A DNA stretch of 15,869 nt from Patescibacteria group bacterium (GCA_003524745.1 DQGN01000028.1:20766-36634); one strand, 5' to 3'. Numbered from the stretch's first letter, positions 7,079 to 12,617 are shown. Program-made: numbers and translations. Notes: a model not told the origin generated them from the sequence alone.

Positions 7079-7144
7079 ACACCTATTGTACCCCAACCCC
7101 CGACAATAGCATGCTGGGCGATAGCATACAGCACCCGAGAATAT

Positions 7145-7183
7145 CCCTCCCACCTCCCCTAACCCCTCCTCGGGGAGGAGGGG
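7145..7183. repeat. CT-rich hairpin element, copy 3
   Basis: CCCCTCCTC (7163-7171) pairs with GAGGAGGGG (7175-7183) across GGG. The preceding CCTCCCCTAACCCCTCC resembles the copies at 388-426 and 3082-3119. It lies upstream of the exonuclease gene start. Confidence 0.75.
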
Positions 7184-7212
7184 AATTTGATTTGCCCGCC
7201 ATCGGAGTTTGA

Positions 7213-7255
7213 GCCTGCCTGCCGGTTTACCTGCCGTGAGGCATGGTAGGCAGGC
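7213..7255. repeat. CCTGCC inverted repeat
   Basis: GCCTGCCTGCC (7213-7223) pairs with GGTAGGCAGGC (7245-7255) with one mismatch. The sequence resembles the CCTGCCTTGCCGGTAGGCAGG-like hairpin inside the exonuclease gene (6391-6411), indicating one repeat family in both intergenic and coding places. Confidence 0.7.
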
Positions 7256-7266
7256 GTGACGAATAC

Positions 7267-7326
7267 AAAAAATTCCCGCTGCGCAGCCCGTTGTCCGTTA
7301 GGGCGAGAGCAGAAAGGAAATTTTTT
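7267..7326. repeat. AT-ended inverted repeat
   Basis: AAAAAATTCC (7267-7276) pairs with GGAAATTTTTT (7316-7326) with one bulge. Inside, CGCTG (7277-7282 area) can pair with CAG near 7310 and CCC (7288-7290 area) with GGG (7301-7303). The layout parallels 207-286: AT-rich arms around a GC-rich core, then a TTTTGG-palindrome module. Confidence 0.65.
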
Positions 7327-7362
7327 AATATGAGTAGCGAAAACGACTGGCGGAAGATTTTG

Positions 7363-7385
7363 GTTACTTTTCTCGGAAAAGTAAC
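7363..7385. repeat. Palindrome abutting the CdaR-like stop codon
   Basis: GTTACTTTTC (7363-7372) pairs with GAAAAGTAAC (7376-7385) across TCG. It begins on the base next to the TAA stop of the CdaR-like gene, so on that mRNA it would form a 10-bp hairpin immediately after translation ends. There is no U tract, so it is a stabilising or repeat hairpin rather than a classical terminator. Confidence 0.75.
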
Positions 7386-8585
7386 TTAATTAGTTTTGGT
7401 GAGGGCGACATTGAGGGCGATGGGCTCGAAACTTACTACTTCTACCCCCTCCGGCAATTTGAACATACTGCGATCCACCGCAATATTATTGTCTCCGCTG
7501 GTAGCGCTGCGCGCATCTATCTCTAATTTAACTTTATTGGTATCCAACGCATTTAGTTTGTCGCTTGGCCCGGCTAATACTACGCTCACGGTGGCGGGAC
7601 TGGTTGAAACAACTTTTAACCCCGGGGCTACATTAATATAATTGGGAACTAAAACCATCCGGCGATTAAACGGCGAACTGTTTATTTGCACGGTCACTTT
7701 TACTAATTGGGTCCCCACCAGCAATACCCCCGCGGGTAGATCTAAACCGACTTCGTCGGAAAATGTGCTGACTTTATTCGAGAGATTAATGGCAGTAGTT
7801 TTAATGCTATCAATGCTTTCTAAGCGCTTGACGCTGCTTCTCAAAGTTACGGCCGGGGGATCGAACTGCGCCCCGCTAATCCAATAGCCGGCCGGCAACT
7901 CTCCTGAAAATATAGGGTTAATCCCCACGGTTTTGAACATTTCACCTTTAACAATCGTGACAGCGACATTGACTTCGTTAGGATTAAATTTGATATTGGC
8001 CAACTTATGTCCCAAACTATCGCGTACTTCGGGGTAAGCTTTAGCCACAAAAGCCGATTGTTTGTTGCTCACATCGACAACCACATAAGCTTTTTGCACC
8101 GTATTAATTAATCGATCTGCCCCAATCATTTGTACCTGCAGAGGAGCTACCGTCACTTCTTCTAAAGCGTAACCGTTAGCAGGAAAACCTTTGATATCTA
8201 CATCCAAAGTAACAGGGGCGCTGACTGATGGCACAATTTCGATGGACAATAATTCGGGTTGGTAACCGACCAACCAAACATCCGGCGCCTCTAACTCTAC
8301 TTCCGGTTTAAGATTGTAAACACCCTGGTCAGAAATATGCCCCAAATCTAAAGTAACTCTGGGCAATTTACTAGTTCGCAATTGATAGTAAGCAATGTTT
8401 TTTGACCGGACAGTTACAGACAAAGTGGTAATATCCTGCACAATTGCCAAATCCGTTTTAAGATTAACTACTGCGATAGGCACATCGAGCGCAAAAGTAT
8501 GATAACTCAACGAAAAAACCGCCAGCCAAATTAATATGGCCACTATAGCCAAGAAGCCTAACTGCGCCAGCGAAGAGATCTTCAT
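7386..8585 (-). CDS. CdaR-like YbbR-domain protein, membrane-anchored
   Basis: The 399-residue protein has one N-terminal membrane anchor (about residues 9-27, LGFLAIVAILIWLAVFSL) and a large extracytoplasmic part of about four YbbR-type beta repeats (roughly 33-115, 118-210, 215-300, 308-395). Repeated signs are DLPAGV / ELPAGY / KLPEGV turns and V-x-V-x-I strands, with LDLGHIS and VDVSNK at equivalent places. YbbR proteins (CdaR) sit next to and modulate the diadenylate cyclase CdaA. Here the gene directly follows a CdaA-like gene, with its ATG overlapping that gene's TAA (TAATG), so the two are translationally coupled. The partner appears to lack cyclase motifs, so the usual c-di-AMP role is uncertain, and the symbol is withheld for that reason. 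Confidence 0.88.
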   Translation of the reverse strand: MKISSLAQLGFLAIVAILIWLAVFSLSYHTFALDVPIAVVNLKTDLAIVQDITTLSVTVRSKNIAYYQLRTSKLPRVTLDLGHISDQGVYNLKPEVELEAPDVWLVGYQPELLSIEIVPSVSAPVTLDVDIKGFPANGYALEEVTVAPLQVQMIGADRLINTVQKAYVVVDVSNKQSAFVAKAYPEVRDSLGHKLANIKFNPNEVNVAVTIVKGEMFKTVGINPIFSGELPAGYWISGAQFDPPAVTLRSSVKRLESIDSIKTTAINLSNKVSTFSDEVGLDLPAGVLLVGTQLVKVTVQINSSPFNRRMVLVPNYINVAPGLKVVSTSPATVSVVLAGPSDKLNALDTNKVKLEIDARSATSGDNNIAVDRSMFKLPEGVEVVSFEPIALNVALTKTN

Positions 8586-9418
8586 TATTGGTTGAGTAAA
8601 ATTGTTTTGAGAATACGATCCAAATTGATAGACGAGAGTTTAGTATAACTACTGGTTTTGTGGAGTAAAGAAATGTCTTCTCTGTCTTTGTGGGTAATGA
8701 TGATGAGGGCATCATATTTGTTAGCCGCGTCACGAATGGCGCTATTGTTAAGACTGAACAAAAATCTTTTGGGAACATTGTTGGCTAAATGCGATCCCGC
8801 TGCTATCACCACGCCTTGATCGATCAACATCGCTCCGGCAGATAATTTAGACCGATGGCAAAAAATATCCAAAACAAATTCCTTGCTGAACGGGGCATAG
8901 AGATGCGTGCCATTGGCAATTAATTTAGAAACAGGCAAGTCGGTGCGAATAACTAACAAGGCGGGAGTCTGGGTTTTGGCCAAAGTTACCACCGTATCCG
9001 ACAATTCATTCACGAATTTCTTTACATCGTATTGTCCGTTCATGACATGCTTTTTGGCGATCACCGCATAAGCTAATTCGCTATCCCAGAGCTTTTTGAG
9101 ATCTTGATGATAGATGGCCCCGATACTGATTAACAACACCAGAAGGCCGGCAAAGGCGGCATAAAATACGGCAATAAGCCCAAAGAGTTTCGCTAAAAAC
9201 ATCACCAACAAAACTAATCCGACCTTGGGCACCATCCCAGCTAACGCCGTGTGTCTAATTTTGCGCCAAACCCACCAGAGTAGCAACAATACAAAAACAA
9301 TATCCAAAGCTACCGTGAGGTTAAGCGTATCGGTTATGCTGGACCAACTAAAATTCGCCTGCCCGCTTAAGGCCGCCCATCCTGATGAAAAATAATGCTG
9401 AATAGCATCAAACCCCAT
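8585..9418 (-). CDS. CdaA/DacA-like membrane protein with degenerate diadenylate cyclase domain
   Basis: The 277 residues have the CdaA architecture: three membrane helices (about 36-50, 64-82, 84-102), with LDIVFVLLLLWWVWRKIRHT resembling the CdaA first helix and linker, then a short linker helix and a DisA_N-type domain (about 150-255, LLVIRTD ... YAPFSKEFVLDIF ... YDALIIITH). In active cyclases the domain carries LHDGA and TRHRAA. Here the aligned stretches read LSAGA (A194 replaces Asp) and LNNSA (N224-N225-S226 replace Arg-His-Arg). The protein therefore probably does not make c-di-AMP, though it may bind a ligand or serve as a partner for the YbbR protein downstream. No SD precedes the ATG; a candidate promoter lies about 120 bases upstream. 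Confidence 0.85.
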   Translation of the reverse strand: MGFDAIQHYFSSGWAALSGQANFSWSSITDTLNLTVALDIVFVLLLLWWVWRKIRHTALAGMVPKVGLVLLVMFLAKLFGLIAVFYAAFAGLLVLLISIGAIYHQDLKKLWDSELAYAVIAKKHVMNGQYDVKKFVNELSDTVVTLAKTQTPALLVIRTDLPVSKLIANGTHLYAPFSKEFVLDIFCHRSKLSAGAMLIDQGVVIAAGSHLANNVPKRFLFSLNNSAIRDAANKYDALIIITHKDREDISLLHKTSSYTKLSSINLDRILKTILLNQ

Positions 9419-9542
9419 TGCAACAAATTAAGAATGTGAAATGAATAATGGAAATGTTTCTACTGTTCGAACCCATTCGACTTCGCCCGCCCTAGGCGAG
9501 GCTTCGCTCAGGGTAAACTCTAGTGAGAACTAATGTGACTTT

Positions 9543-9570
9543 ATTATAACTCAACTTATTCACATGTCAT
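9543..9570 (-). promoter_or_regulatory. Candidate promoter of the CdaA/CdaR-like operon
   Basis: Read on the minus strand: ATGACA (9565-9570), 16-bp spacer, TATAAT (9543-9548). The -10 is consensus and the -35 matches five of six bases of TTGACA. It would give a 5' leader of about 115-120 bases before the ATG at 9418, through a short-repeat stretch. Confidence 0.45.
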
Positions 9571-9586
9571 CCGTGTGTTCTAAAAG

Positions 9587-9682
9587 TTGTCATGCTGAAT
9601 TTATTCCAGCATCTCTTGCGCTAAGTTTTCTGGGTTAATTTAGAATATCTGATATGGAGATCCTGAATCAAGTTCAGGATGA
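9587..9682. repeat. Intergenic GTCAT-type palindromic element
   Basis: The element starts GTCATGCTGAA and ends TTCAGGATGACG. Each end forms its own hairpin: ATGCTGAATTTATTCCAGCAT on the left, and ATCCTGAATCAAGTTCAGGAT-like pairing on the right. The terminal CGTCATCCTGAACT (minus strand) is identical to the start of the copy at 1046 inside pheT, tying intergenic and intragenic elements together. Confidence 0.75.
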
Positions 9683-9754
9683 CGAAGTAATGGCTTATGA
9701 TAACGGGGAGGCCGTTAGGAATGACCCGTCTTCGCCTTCGGCTTCCGTCTACGC

Positions 9755-9850
9755 ATGTGCTATCCCGGGAAACGCTATTATGGGGGCAACGAGGTCATCG
9801 ACCAGATTGAACTGGAGGCCATCCAAGCAGCCAAGAAGCTCTTCGGCGCC
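9755..9850 (+). pseudogene. glyA: Fragment of serine hydroxymethyltransferase
   Basis: The frame beginning at 9755 reads [20 protein letters not shown] and continues with [12 protein letters not shown]. It matches the conserved N-terminal part of serine hydroxymethyltransferase, where E. coli GlyA has [16 protein letters not shown] followed by a helix ending in AKELFGA. Only about 32 of roughly 415 codons are present. The homology stops abruptly at 9850 just before an unrelated terminator hairpin, and upstream sequence is repeat-like. The PLP lysine and the rest of the enzyme are absent, so this is a remnant or a captured piece, not a working gene. A full glyA may exist elsewhere in the genome. 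Confidence 0.8.
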
Positions 9851-9876
9851 GGGCTTCGCAAAAATTTATACAAAAA

Positions 9877-9902
9877 GACCCCGTGTAATTAAACACGGGG
9901 TC
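9877..9902 (-). terminator. Intrinsic terminator of the 173-aa/48-aa gene pair
   Basis: A perfect 10-bp stem GACCCCGTGT (9877-9886) / ACACGGGGTC (9893-9902) with a 6-nt loop is followed on the minus strand by TTTTTG. It lies 50 bp after the stop codon of the 48-aa gene. Confidence 0.88.
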
Positions 9903-9952
9903 ACTCACATGTGGGAAAATGGAAGGGGCAAAATCGATAGGGAAAATTAAAA

Positions 9953-10099
9953 TTATTTTTCCCTGATTATTATTACTACTGGCGCTGGCCGGTGTGCAAG
10001 AACTCCGGTCAGGGCGATGATCGCCTCGCAGAAGGCGATATCATCTTTGCAGGAAAGTTGTTTCCCTGCAGTTTCTAAATCATCGAGGGTAAGGGCCAT
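9953..10099 (-). CDS. Small 48-residue protein, unknown
   Basis: The frame reads MALTLDDLETAGKQLSCKDD, then an alanine/isoleucine-rich helix IAFCEAIIALTGVLAHRP, and ends APVVIIIREK. I do not recognise it. Support for a real gene: a strong SD (AAAGGAGG, 8 bases before the ATG), an ordered position 46 bp behind the 173-residue gene on the same strand, and a strong terminator 50 bp after its stop. It has two cysteines (17 and 24), an acidic N-terminal half and a hydrophobic C-terminal strand; a soluble helix pair or a short membrane-associated peptide are both possible. It is likely cotranscribed from the promoter at 10745-10773. Confidence 0.72.
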   Translation of the reverse strand: MALTLDDLETAGKQLSCKDDIAFCEAIIALTGVLAHRPAPVVIIIREK

Positions 10100-10145
10100 G
10101 CTTGGCCTCCTTTTCTAGGATTTACCCTCTAAGACCCATTTTTCG

Positions 10146-10667
10146 TTAATGATCAGTGGCTGTAGCATCGACAACTTCAAATAACTCTTCACGCTGTTCC
10201 ACAGCGTCAGCCACCAGCAGTGGCAGTAGATCGGTATCACCGATCATGTTAGAGCCACCACCGGGCAATACTACCCGATAGGCCATCAGATCATTGATCT
10301 GAGCAATCAAAGATATCTTTCCGGCATAATACCGGGTTTTAAAATCATCAATCGATCCTAATCTCCATTCCAGCCGGGTGGAATTTTCCAGTTCAGCCGG
10401 GTGGTAGATAGTTTCGTCAGGGTCGTAAATGACCTCGACATAAACTGGCATATCCAGCTTCGCTTTGGCTTCTGCCAGTTCAGCGACCAATATTTCGTTG
10501 GCAGTAGTCAACGCCGAGACTTTTTCTTCGGCAGTTTTGAGTTTGACCGCTTGGTTCATCGCGTTGATTCCCACAATCACCAGAATCACGAAAATTATCG
10601 CAATAATGGCGATTGGTGTCCATGAGACCACCGACGGGACATACGAAGATTCATGATTTTCATGCAT
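10146..10667 (-). CDS. Single-pass membrane protein with coiled coil, unknown function
   Basis: The 173 residues start MHENHESSYV. One membrane helix (about 17-37, WTPIAIIAIIFVILVIVGI) is followed by a heptad-like coiled coil (about 40-75, KLKTAEEKVSALTTANEILVA region), then a soluble domain of about 95 residues with VYVEVIYDPDETIY and YRVVLPGGGSNMIGD, ending acidic. I do not recognise the family. The start at 10667 is chosen because GGAGGAGA lies 7 bases upstream; a GTG 21 bases earlier is in frame but would put the SD inside the coding part. A consensus promoter (10745-10773) precedes it and the 48-aa gene follows. The membrane-plus-coiled-coil design suggests an envelope or division role, but nothing in the sequence fixes this. 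Confidence 0.85.
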   Translation of the reverse strand: MHENHESSYVPSVVSWTPIAIIAIIFVILVIVGINAMNQAVKLKTAEEKVSALTTANEILVAELAEAKAKLDMPVYVEVIYDPDETIYHPAELENSTRLEWRLGSIDDFKTRYYAGKISLIAQINDLMAYRVVLPGGGSNMIGDTDLLPLLVADAVEQREELFEVVDATATDH

Positions 10668-10744
10668 TTCGAGTCTCCTCCGCGCCACCCCACCATGGAT
10701 GGCTGTGATTTTGTGATTTTTTGACTGATTGTCAATTGACTTAT

Positions 10745-10773
10745 ATTATACTCCCCTCCCCGGGATATGTCAA
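10745..10773 (-). promoter_or_regulatory. Consensus sigma-70-type promoter
   Basis: On the minus strand, TTGACA (10768-10773), 17-bp spacer, TATAAT (10745-10750): both boxes match consensus at every base and the spacing is ideal. It points to the 173-residue gene, with an expected start near 10738 and a leader of about 70 bases. Confidence 0.88.
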
Positions 10774-10850
10774 TAATTATACGCTACCAGAGCTGATAAA
10801 TCATGGTTTGAGAGTAGATGTGATGCCTTGATTCTACTCGGCGAACATTC

Positions 10851-10882
10851 TATTATCACACGCTATGTAGCGTGTGATAATA
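10851..10882. promoter_or_regulatory. Perfect 32-nt palindrome, possible operator
   Basis: TATTATCACACGCTA (10851-10865) and its exact complement (10868-10882) flank a central TG. No U tract follows on either strand, so it is not a clear terminator. It lies 78 bp upstream of the -35 box of the 173-residue gene. The size and symmetry fit a binding site for a dimeric DNA-binding protein or a cruciform; this role is inferred. Confidence 0.6.
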
Positions 10883-10924
10883 TCATAATCAGGAATAATA
10901 TTATGGGGGTGAGCGGATAGTAAA

Positions 10925-10949
10925 AACTCCGCTTTTAAAAAGCGGAGTT
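10925..10949 (-). terminator. Intrinsic terminator of the 36-residue gene
   Basis: AACTCCGCT (10925-10933) pairs with AGCGGAGTT (10941-10949), extended by further T-A pairs in the loop. On the minus strand it is followed by TTTACT. It lies 57 bp after the stop of the small gene at 11007-11117. The A/T-rich loop makes it partly symmetric, so plus-strand activity is possible. Confidence 0.78.
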
Positions 10950-11006
10950 AGCAAGGTACAAATGGGCCATCTCGGTCATTAAATATCTTTTCAGGTAGTG
11001 AAACAA

Positions 11007-11117
11007 TCACCCAACCCACCAGCGCACCACCAACCAGACTAAACCGGCGATTGCCACCACCAGAAACACTACGACCGAGAAGGCCATCAAAGAAAACCTC
11101 TCAAAGTTCTTGATCAT
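11007..11117 (-). CDS. Small 36-residue single-helix membrane protein
   Basis: The protein begins MIKNFERFSLMAF, then has a hydrophobic segment (about 10-31, rich in V, A, L) and ends VVRWWVG. It is probably a one-helix membrane peptide with the charged N-terminus inside. I do not recognise it; short membrane toxins, signalling peptides and subunit-like peptides all look like this. Evidence that it is a real gene: GGAGG 7 bases before the ATG, a TTGATA-17-TAAAAT promoter just upstream and an intrinsic terminator after it. It is divergent from the L,D-transpeptidase-like gene. Confidence 0.7.
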   Translation of the reverse strand: MIKNFERFSLMAFSVVVFLVVAIAGLVWLVVRWWVG

Positions 11118-11150
11118 GATTAGACCTCCGCCAAAGATCAATTCATCTAT

Positions 11151-11179
11151 ATTTTACCGCTTCCAGAGCTATCTATCAA
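11151..11179 (-). promoter_or_regulatory. Promoter of the 36-residue gene
   Basis: On the minus strand, TTGATA (11174-11179), 17-bp spacer, TAAAAT (11151-11156). The expected transcript start is near 11144, giving a leader of about 27 bases containing the SD. Confidence 0.7.
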
Positions 11180-11207
11180 CTACCAGCCAAAACCCCGGTG
11201 CGAGGTT

Positions 11208-11236
11208 TTGGACTTCAGGCAAATTTCCCTTACAAT
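11208..11236 (+). promoter_or_regulatory. Candidate promoter of the L,D-transpeptidase-like gene
   Basis: TTGGAC (11208-11213), 17-bp spacer, TACAAT (11231-11236). It is divergent from the promoter at 11151-11179. A start site near 11243 would fall at the first bases of the AAGGAGGT SD (11242-11249), so the true start may be slightly different. Confidence 0.5.
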
Positions 11237-11258
11237 ATGATAAGGAGGTCAAATCGCT

Positions 11259-12218
11259 ATGTCGGCTGGGCGCAAGTTATTAATTTATATCTTAGTGGGG
11301 GGTTACGCGGTTTTCCACACTGGATTTACGGTTAATGCTTTGGTGTGGGCACCGGCAGCCGACACTAATCTTGATATTCAACTGCAAATCCAACAGACGC
11401 ATTTTGCCGTACAATTAGCTCCGGAGGCCTCTACCATTATTAACATTGGTCTGACTAATATCGGCGATACCGTGTGGCGCTCTAACCACATCTATATGGC
11501 GGAAGTTTTACCCACCGCCCAAAAAAATTATCCTTTTATATTAACCGACCAGCCGGATTGGACAGACAATAACCAGACTTTGTCGTATGTCAGCACTAAT
11601 CAAGATGTCCCGGCGGGAGAAAGTTTTAATTTTATTTTGCCCATCAAAGCACCCGATCAAGTCGGCTGGTACAGGCTGTACTTTCAGCCCGTCATCAATG
11701 ATGCCATTATTAATCGTTTATTGCGGGTTGATTTAGAAGTCGGCTCTCCGCCCCAAAAATTAGCTGTCACTACCGCCAAGAGCATCGAAGTGAGTCTCGC
11801 CAATCAGACCGCCGATCTATTTGAAGGCCAATTCAAACTGGCCCATCTTGATGCTTCGACCGGTCGCCCGGGCCTGGATACGCCCCCGGGGAAATATACT
11901 ATCAACCAAAAATATCTGGATGTCTGGTCAGACTTTGCGCAGATGCGTTTGCCCTATTGGCTAGAATTGCGCAACGAGCAAAATGTGTTTGATGGCTACG
12001 GCATTCATGGTGTCCCTTATCACAATGTCGTATCTAACAATTACATCGAAGGCAAAACCTACGACGGTTTTAGATATTACACCAACGGTCGCCTCTATGA
12101 AGGTTATGATTTTATCGGCACACCCTTTACGCAAGGCTGTGTAGTATTTTCGTTGGCAGATGCAGAAATGATTTACGATTGGGCCGAAATAGACCGCACC
12201 ATCGTGAATATCATGTAA
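11259..12218 (+). CDS. Exported L,D-transpeptidase-like (YkuD) protein with N-terminal Ig-like domain
   Basis: The 319 residues begin with a signal sequence or anchor (about 7-30). A beta-rich domain (about 38-155) with TNIGDTVWRSN, VPAGESFNFILP and VGWYRLYFQP resembles NBR1/FW-type Ig-like domains. The C-terminal YkuD domain (about 165-319) starts IEVSLANQTADLFEGQFK, contains STGRPGLDTPPGKYTI, the first conserved histidine in YGIHG (H250), and the catalytic region FTQGCVVFS (C294). L,D-transpeptidases crosslink peptidoglycan stems or attach proteins to them outside the membrane. The usual [S/T]HGC motif has Gln292 in place of His, so activity is probable but not assured. AAGGAGGT 9 bases before the ATG fixes the start. 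It converges on the cupin gene with 3 bp between stops. Confidence 0.85.
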   Translation: MSAGRKLLIYILVGGYAVFHTGFTVNALVWAPAADTNLDIQLQIQQTHFAVQLAPEASTIINIGLTNIGDTVWRSNHIYMAEVLPTAQKNYPFILTDQPDWTDNNQTLSYVSTNQDVPAGESFNFILPIKAPDQVGWYRLYFQPVINDAIINRLLRVDLEVGSPPQKLAVTTAKSIEVSLANQTADLFEGQFKLAHLDASTGRPGLDTPPGKYTINQKYLDVWSDFAQMRLPYWLELRNEQNVFDGYGIHGVPYHNVVSNNYIEGKTYDGFRYYTNGRLYEGYDFIGTPFTQGCVVFSLADAEMIYDWAEIDRTIVNIM

Positions 12219-12221
12219 AAT

Positions 12222-12617
12222 CTATTCGGTGGTGACGCCGTCGAAATGTTCTTCTTGGGCCACAGCCTCGGCTTTAGTGTGGCGGACTATCCCATCTTGG
12301 TGCTCGGCGGGAGAGTAAATAGTGTAGAGCTTTAATTCTGTTGTGCCAGTATTAATCACATTATGGTTAGCCCCGGCCGGAATAACTACACCAAATCCAT
12401 CTTTAATTTCGTGCTCAACATCATCAATAATTACCTTACCCGTTCCGGCATCAAACCGAAAAAATTGATCCACGGTGTGATGCACTTCCATGCCAATCTC
12501 TTCTCCTGGCGCCAAGCTCATCAGTACTAACTGGCTGTACTTGCCGGTATAAAGCACTTTCCGAAAATAGGCATTATTTACCGTCTCTTGTTCTAAGTTG
12601 ACTACATATCCTTTCAT
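12222..12617 (-). CDS. Small cupin-domain protein
   Basis: The 131-residue protein is a single cupin barrel. Cupin motif 1 appears as APGEEIGMEVHHTVDQFFRF (36-55), with H46 and likely ligands E44 and Q51. Motif 2 is IPAGANHNVINTG (79-91), with H85. A metal-binding function is likely; the substrate is not evident. Proteins of this shape in bacteria act as sugar isomerases, dioxygenases or storage-type cupins; only the fold is supported here. The tail 105-131 is charged and probably flexible. An extended -10 (TGGTATAAT, 12654-12662) lies 37 bp upstream, between it and typA, so it can be transcribed on its own. No good SD is seen. The stop is 3 bp from that of the convergent plus-strand gene and no terminator separates them. 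Confidence 0.88.
   Translation of the reverse strand: MKGYVVNLEQETVNNAYFRKVLYTGKYSQLVLMSLAPGEEIGMEVHHTVDQFFRFDAGTGKVIIDDVEHEIKDGFGVVIPAGANHNVINTGTTELKLYTIYSPAEHQDGIVRHTKAEAVAQEEHFDGVTTE

Larger units (their letters stand above)
7079..7385. other. Repeat-filled spacer between exonuclease and CdaR-like genes
   Basis: No gene is seen. From left to right it holds a CT-rich hairpin (7163-7183), a CCTGCC inverted repeat (7213-7255), an AT-rich inverted repeat (7267-7326) and a palindrome (7363-7385) touching the CdaR-like stop codon. The exonuclease promoter must lie here or upstream; a TACAAT 6 bases before its ATG could be a -10 box of a leaderless transcript, but no -35 supports it. Confidence 0.7.
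9419..9876. other. Repeat-rich gap with a gene remnant
   Basis: No intact gene is seen. The gap holds a stretch of the TTCGACTTCGC...GCTCAGGGTAAAC type (about 9476-9517, a familiar short genomic repeat motif), a candidate minus-strand promoter (9543-9570), a GTCAT-type palindromic element (9587-9682) and a plus-strand glyA fragment (9755-9850). A longer plus-strand frame from 9654 crosses the repeat and the glyA fragment in a different frame and is not believed. Confidence 0.65.
10774..11006. other. Spacer with palindrome and terminator, no gene
   Basis: Between the promoter of the 173-residue gene and the 36-residue gene there is no open frame of note. The stretch carries a 32-nt palindrome (10851-10882) and the terminator of the 36-residue gene (10925-10949). 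Confidence 0.6.

Noticed and set aside
7084..7089. TACAAT as -10 box of a leaderless exonuclease transcript
   Set aside because: The distance to the ATG fits, but no -35 or extended -10 supports it; noted only as a possibility.
7079..7153. An extended start for the exonuclease (25 more residues)
   Set aside because: The extra residues are cysteine/glycine-rich and unlike the family, and the extension runs into a CT-rich repeat; the family start fits the ATG at 7078.
8464..8778. A 104-codon minus-strand frame overlapping the CdaA/CdaR-like genes
   Set aside because: It is an alternative frame on the same strand across the junction of two well-supported genes, without an SD or recognisable domain.
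9587..9682. CRISPR array or tandem repeat
   Set aside because: The GTCAT-type ends are inverted and dispersed, with no regular spacer-repeat periodicity and no cas genes in the window.
9654..9950. A 98-codon plus-strand open frame
   Set aside because: It begins in the end of a palindromic repeat (NQVQDDE), crosses the glyA fragment in the wrong frame and runs through the minus-strand terminator. It has no SD.
10668..10688. GTG start seven codons upstream for the 173-residue protein
   Set aside because: A strong GGAGGAG SD lies inside this stretch at the correct distance from the ATG at 10667.
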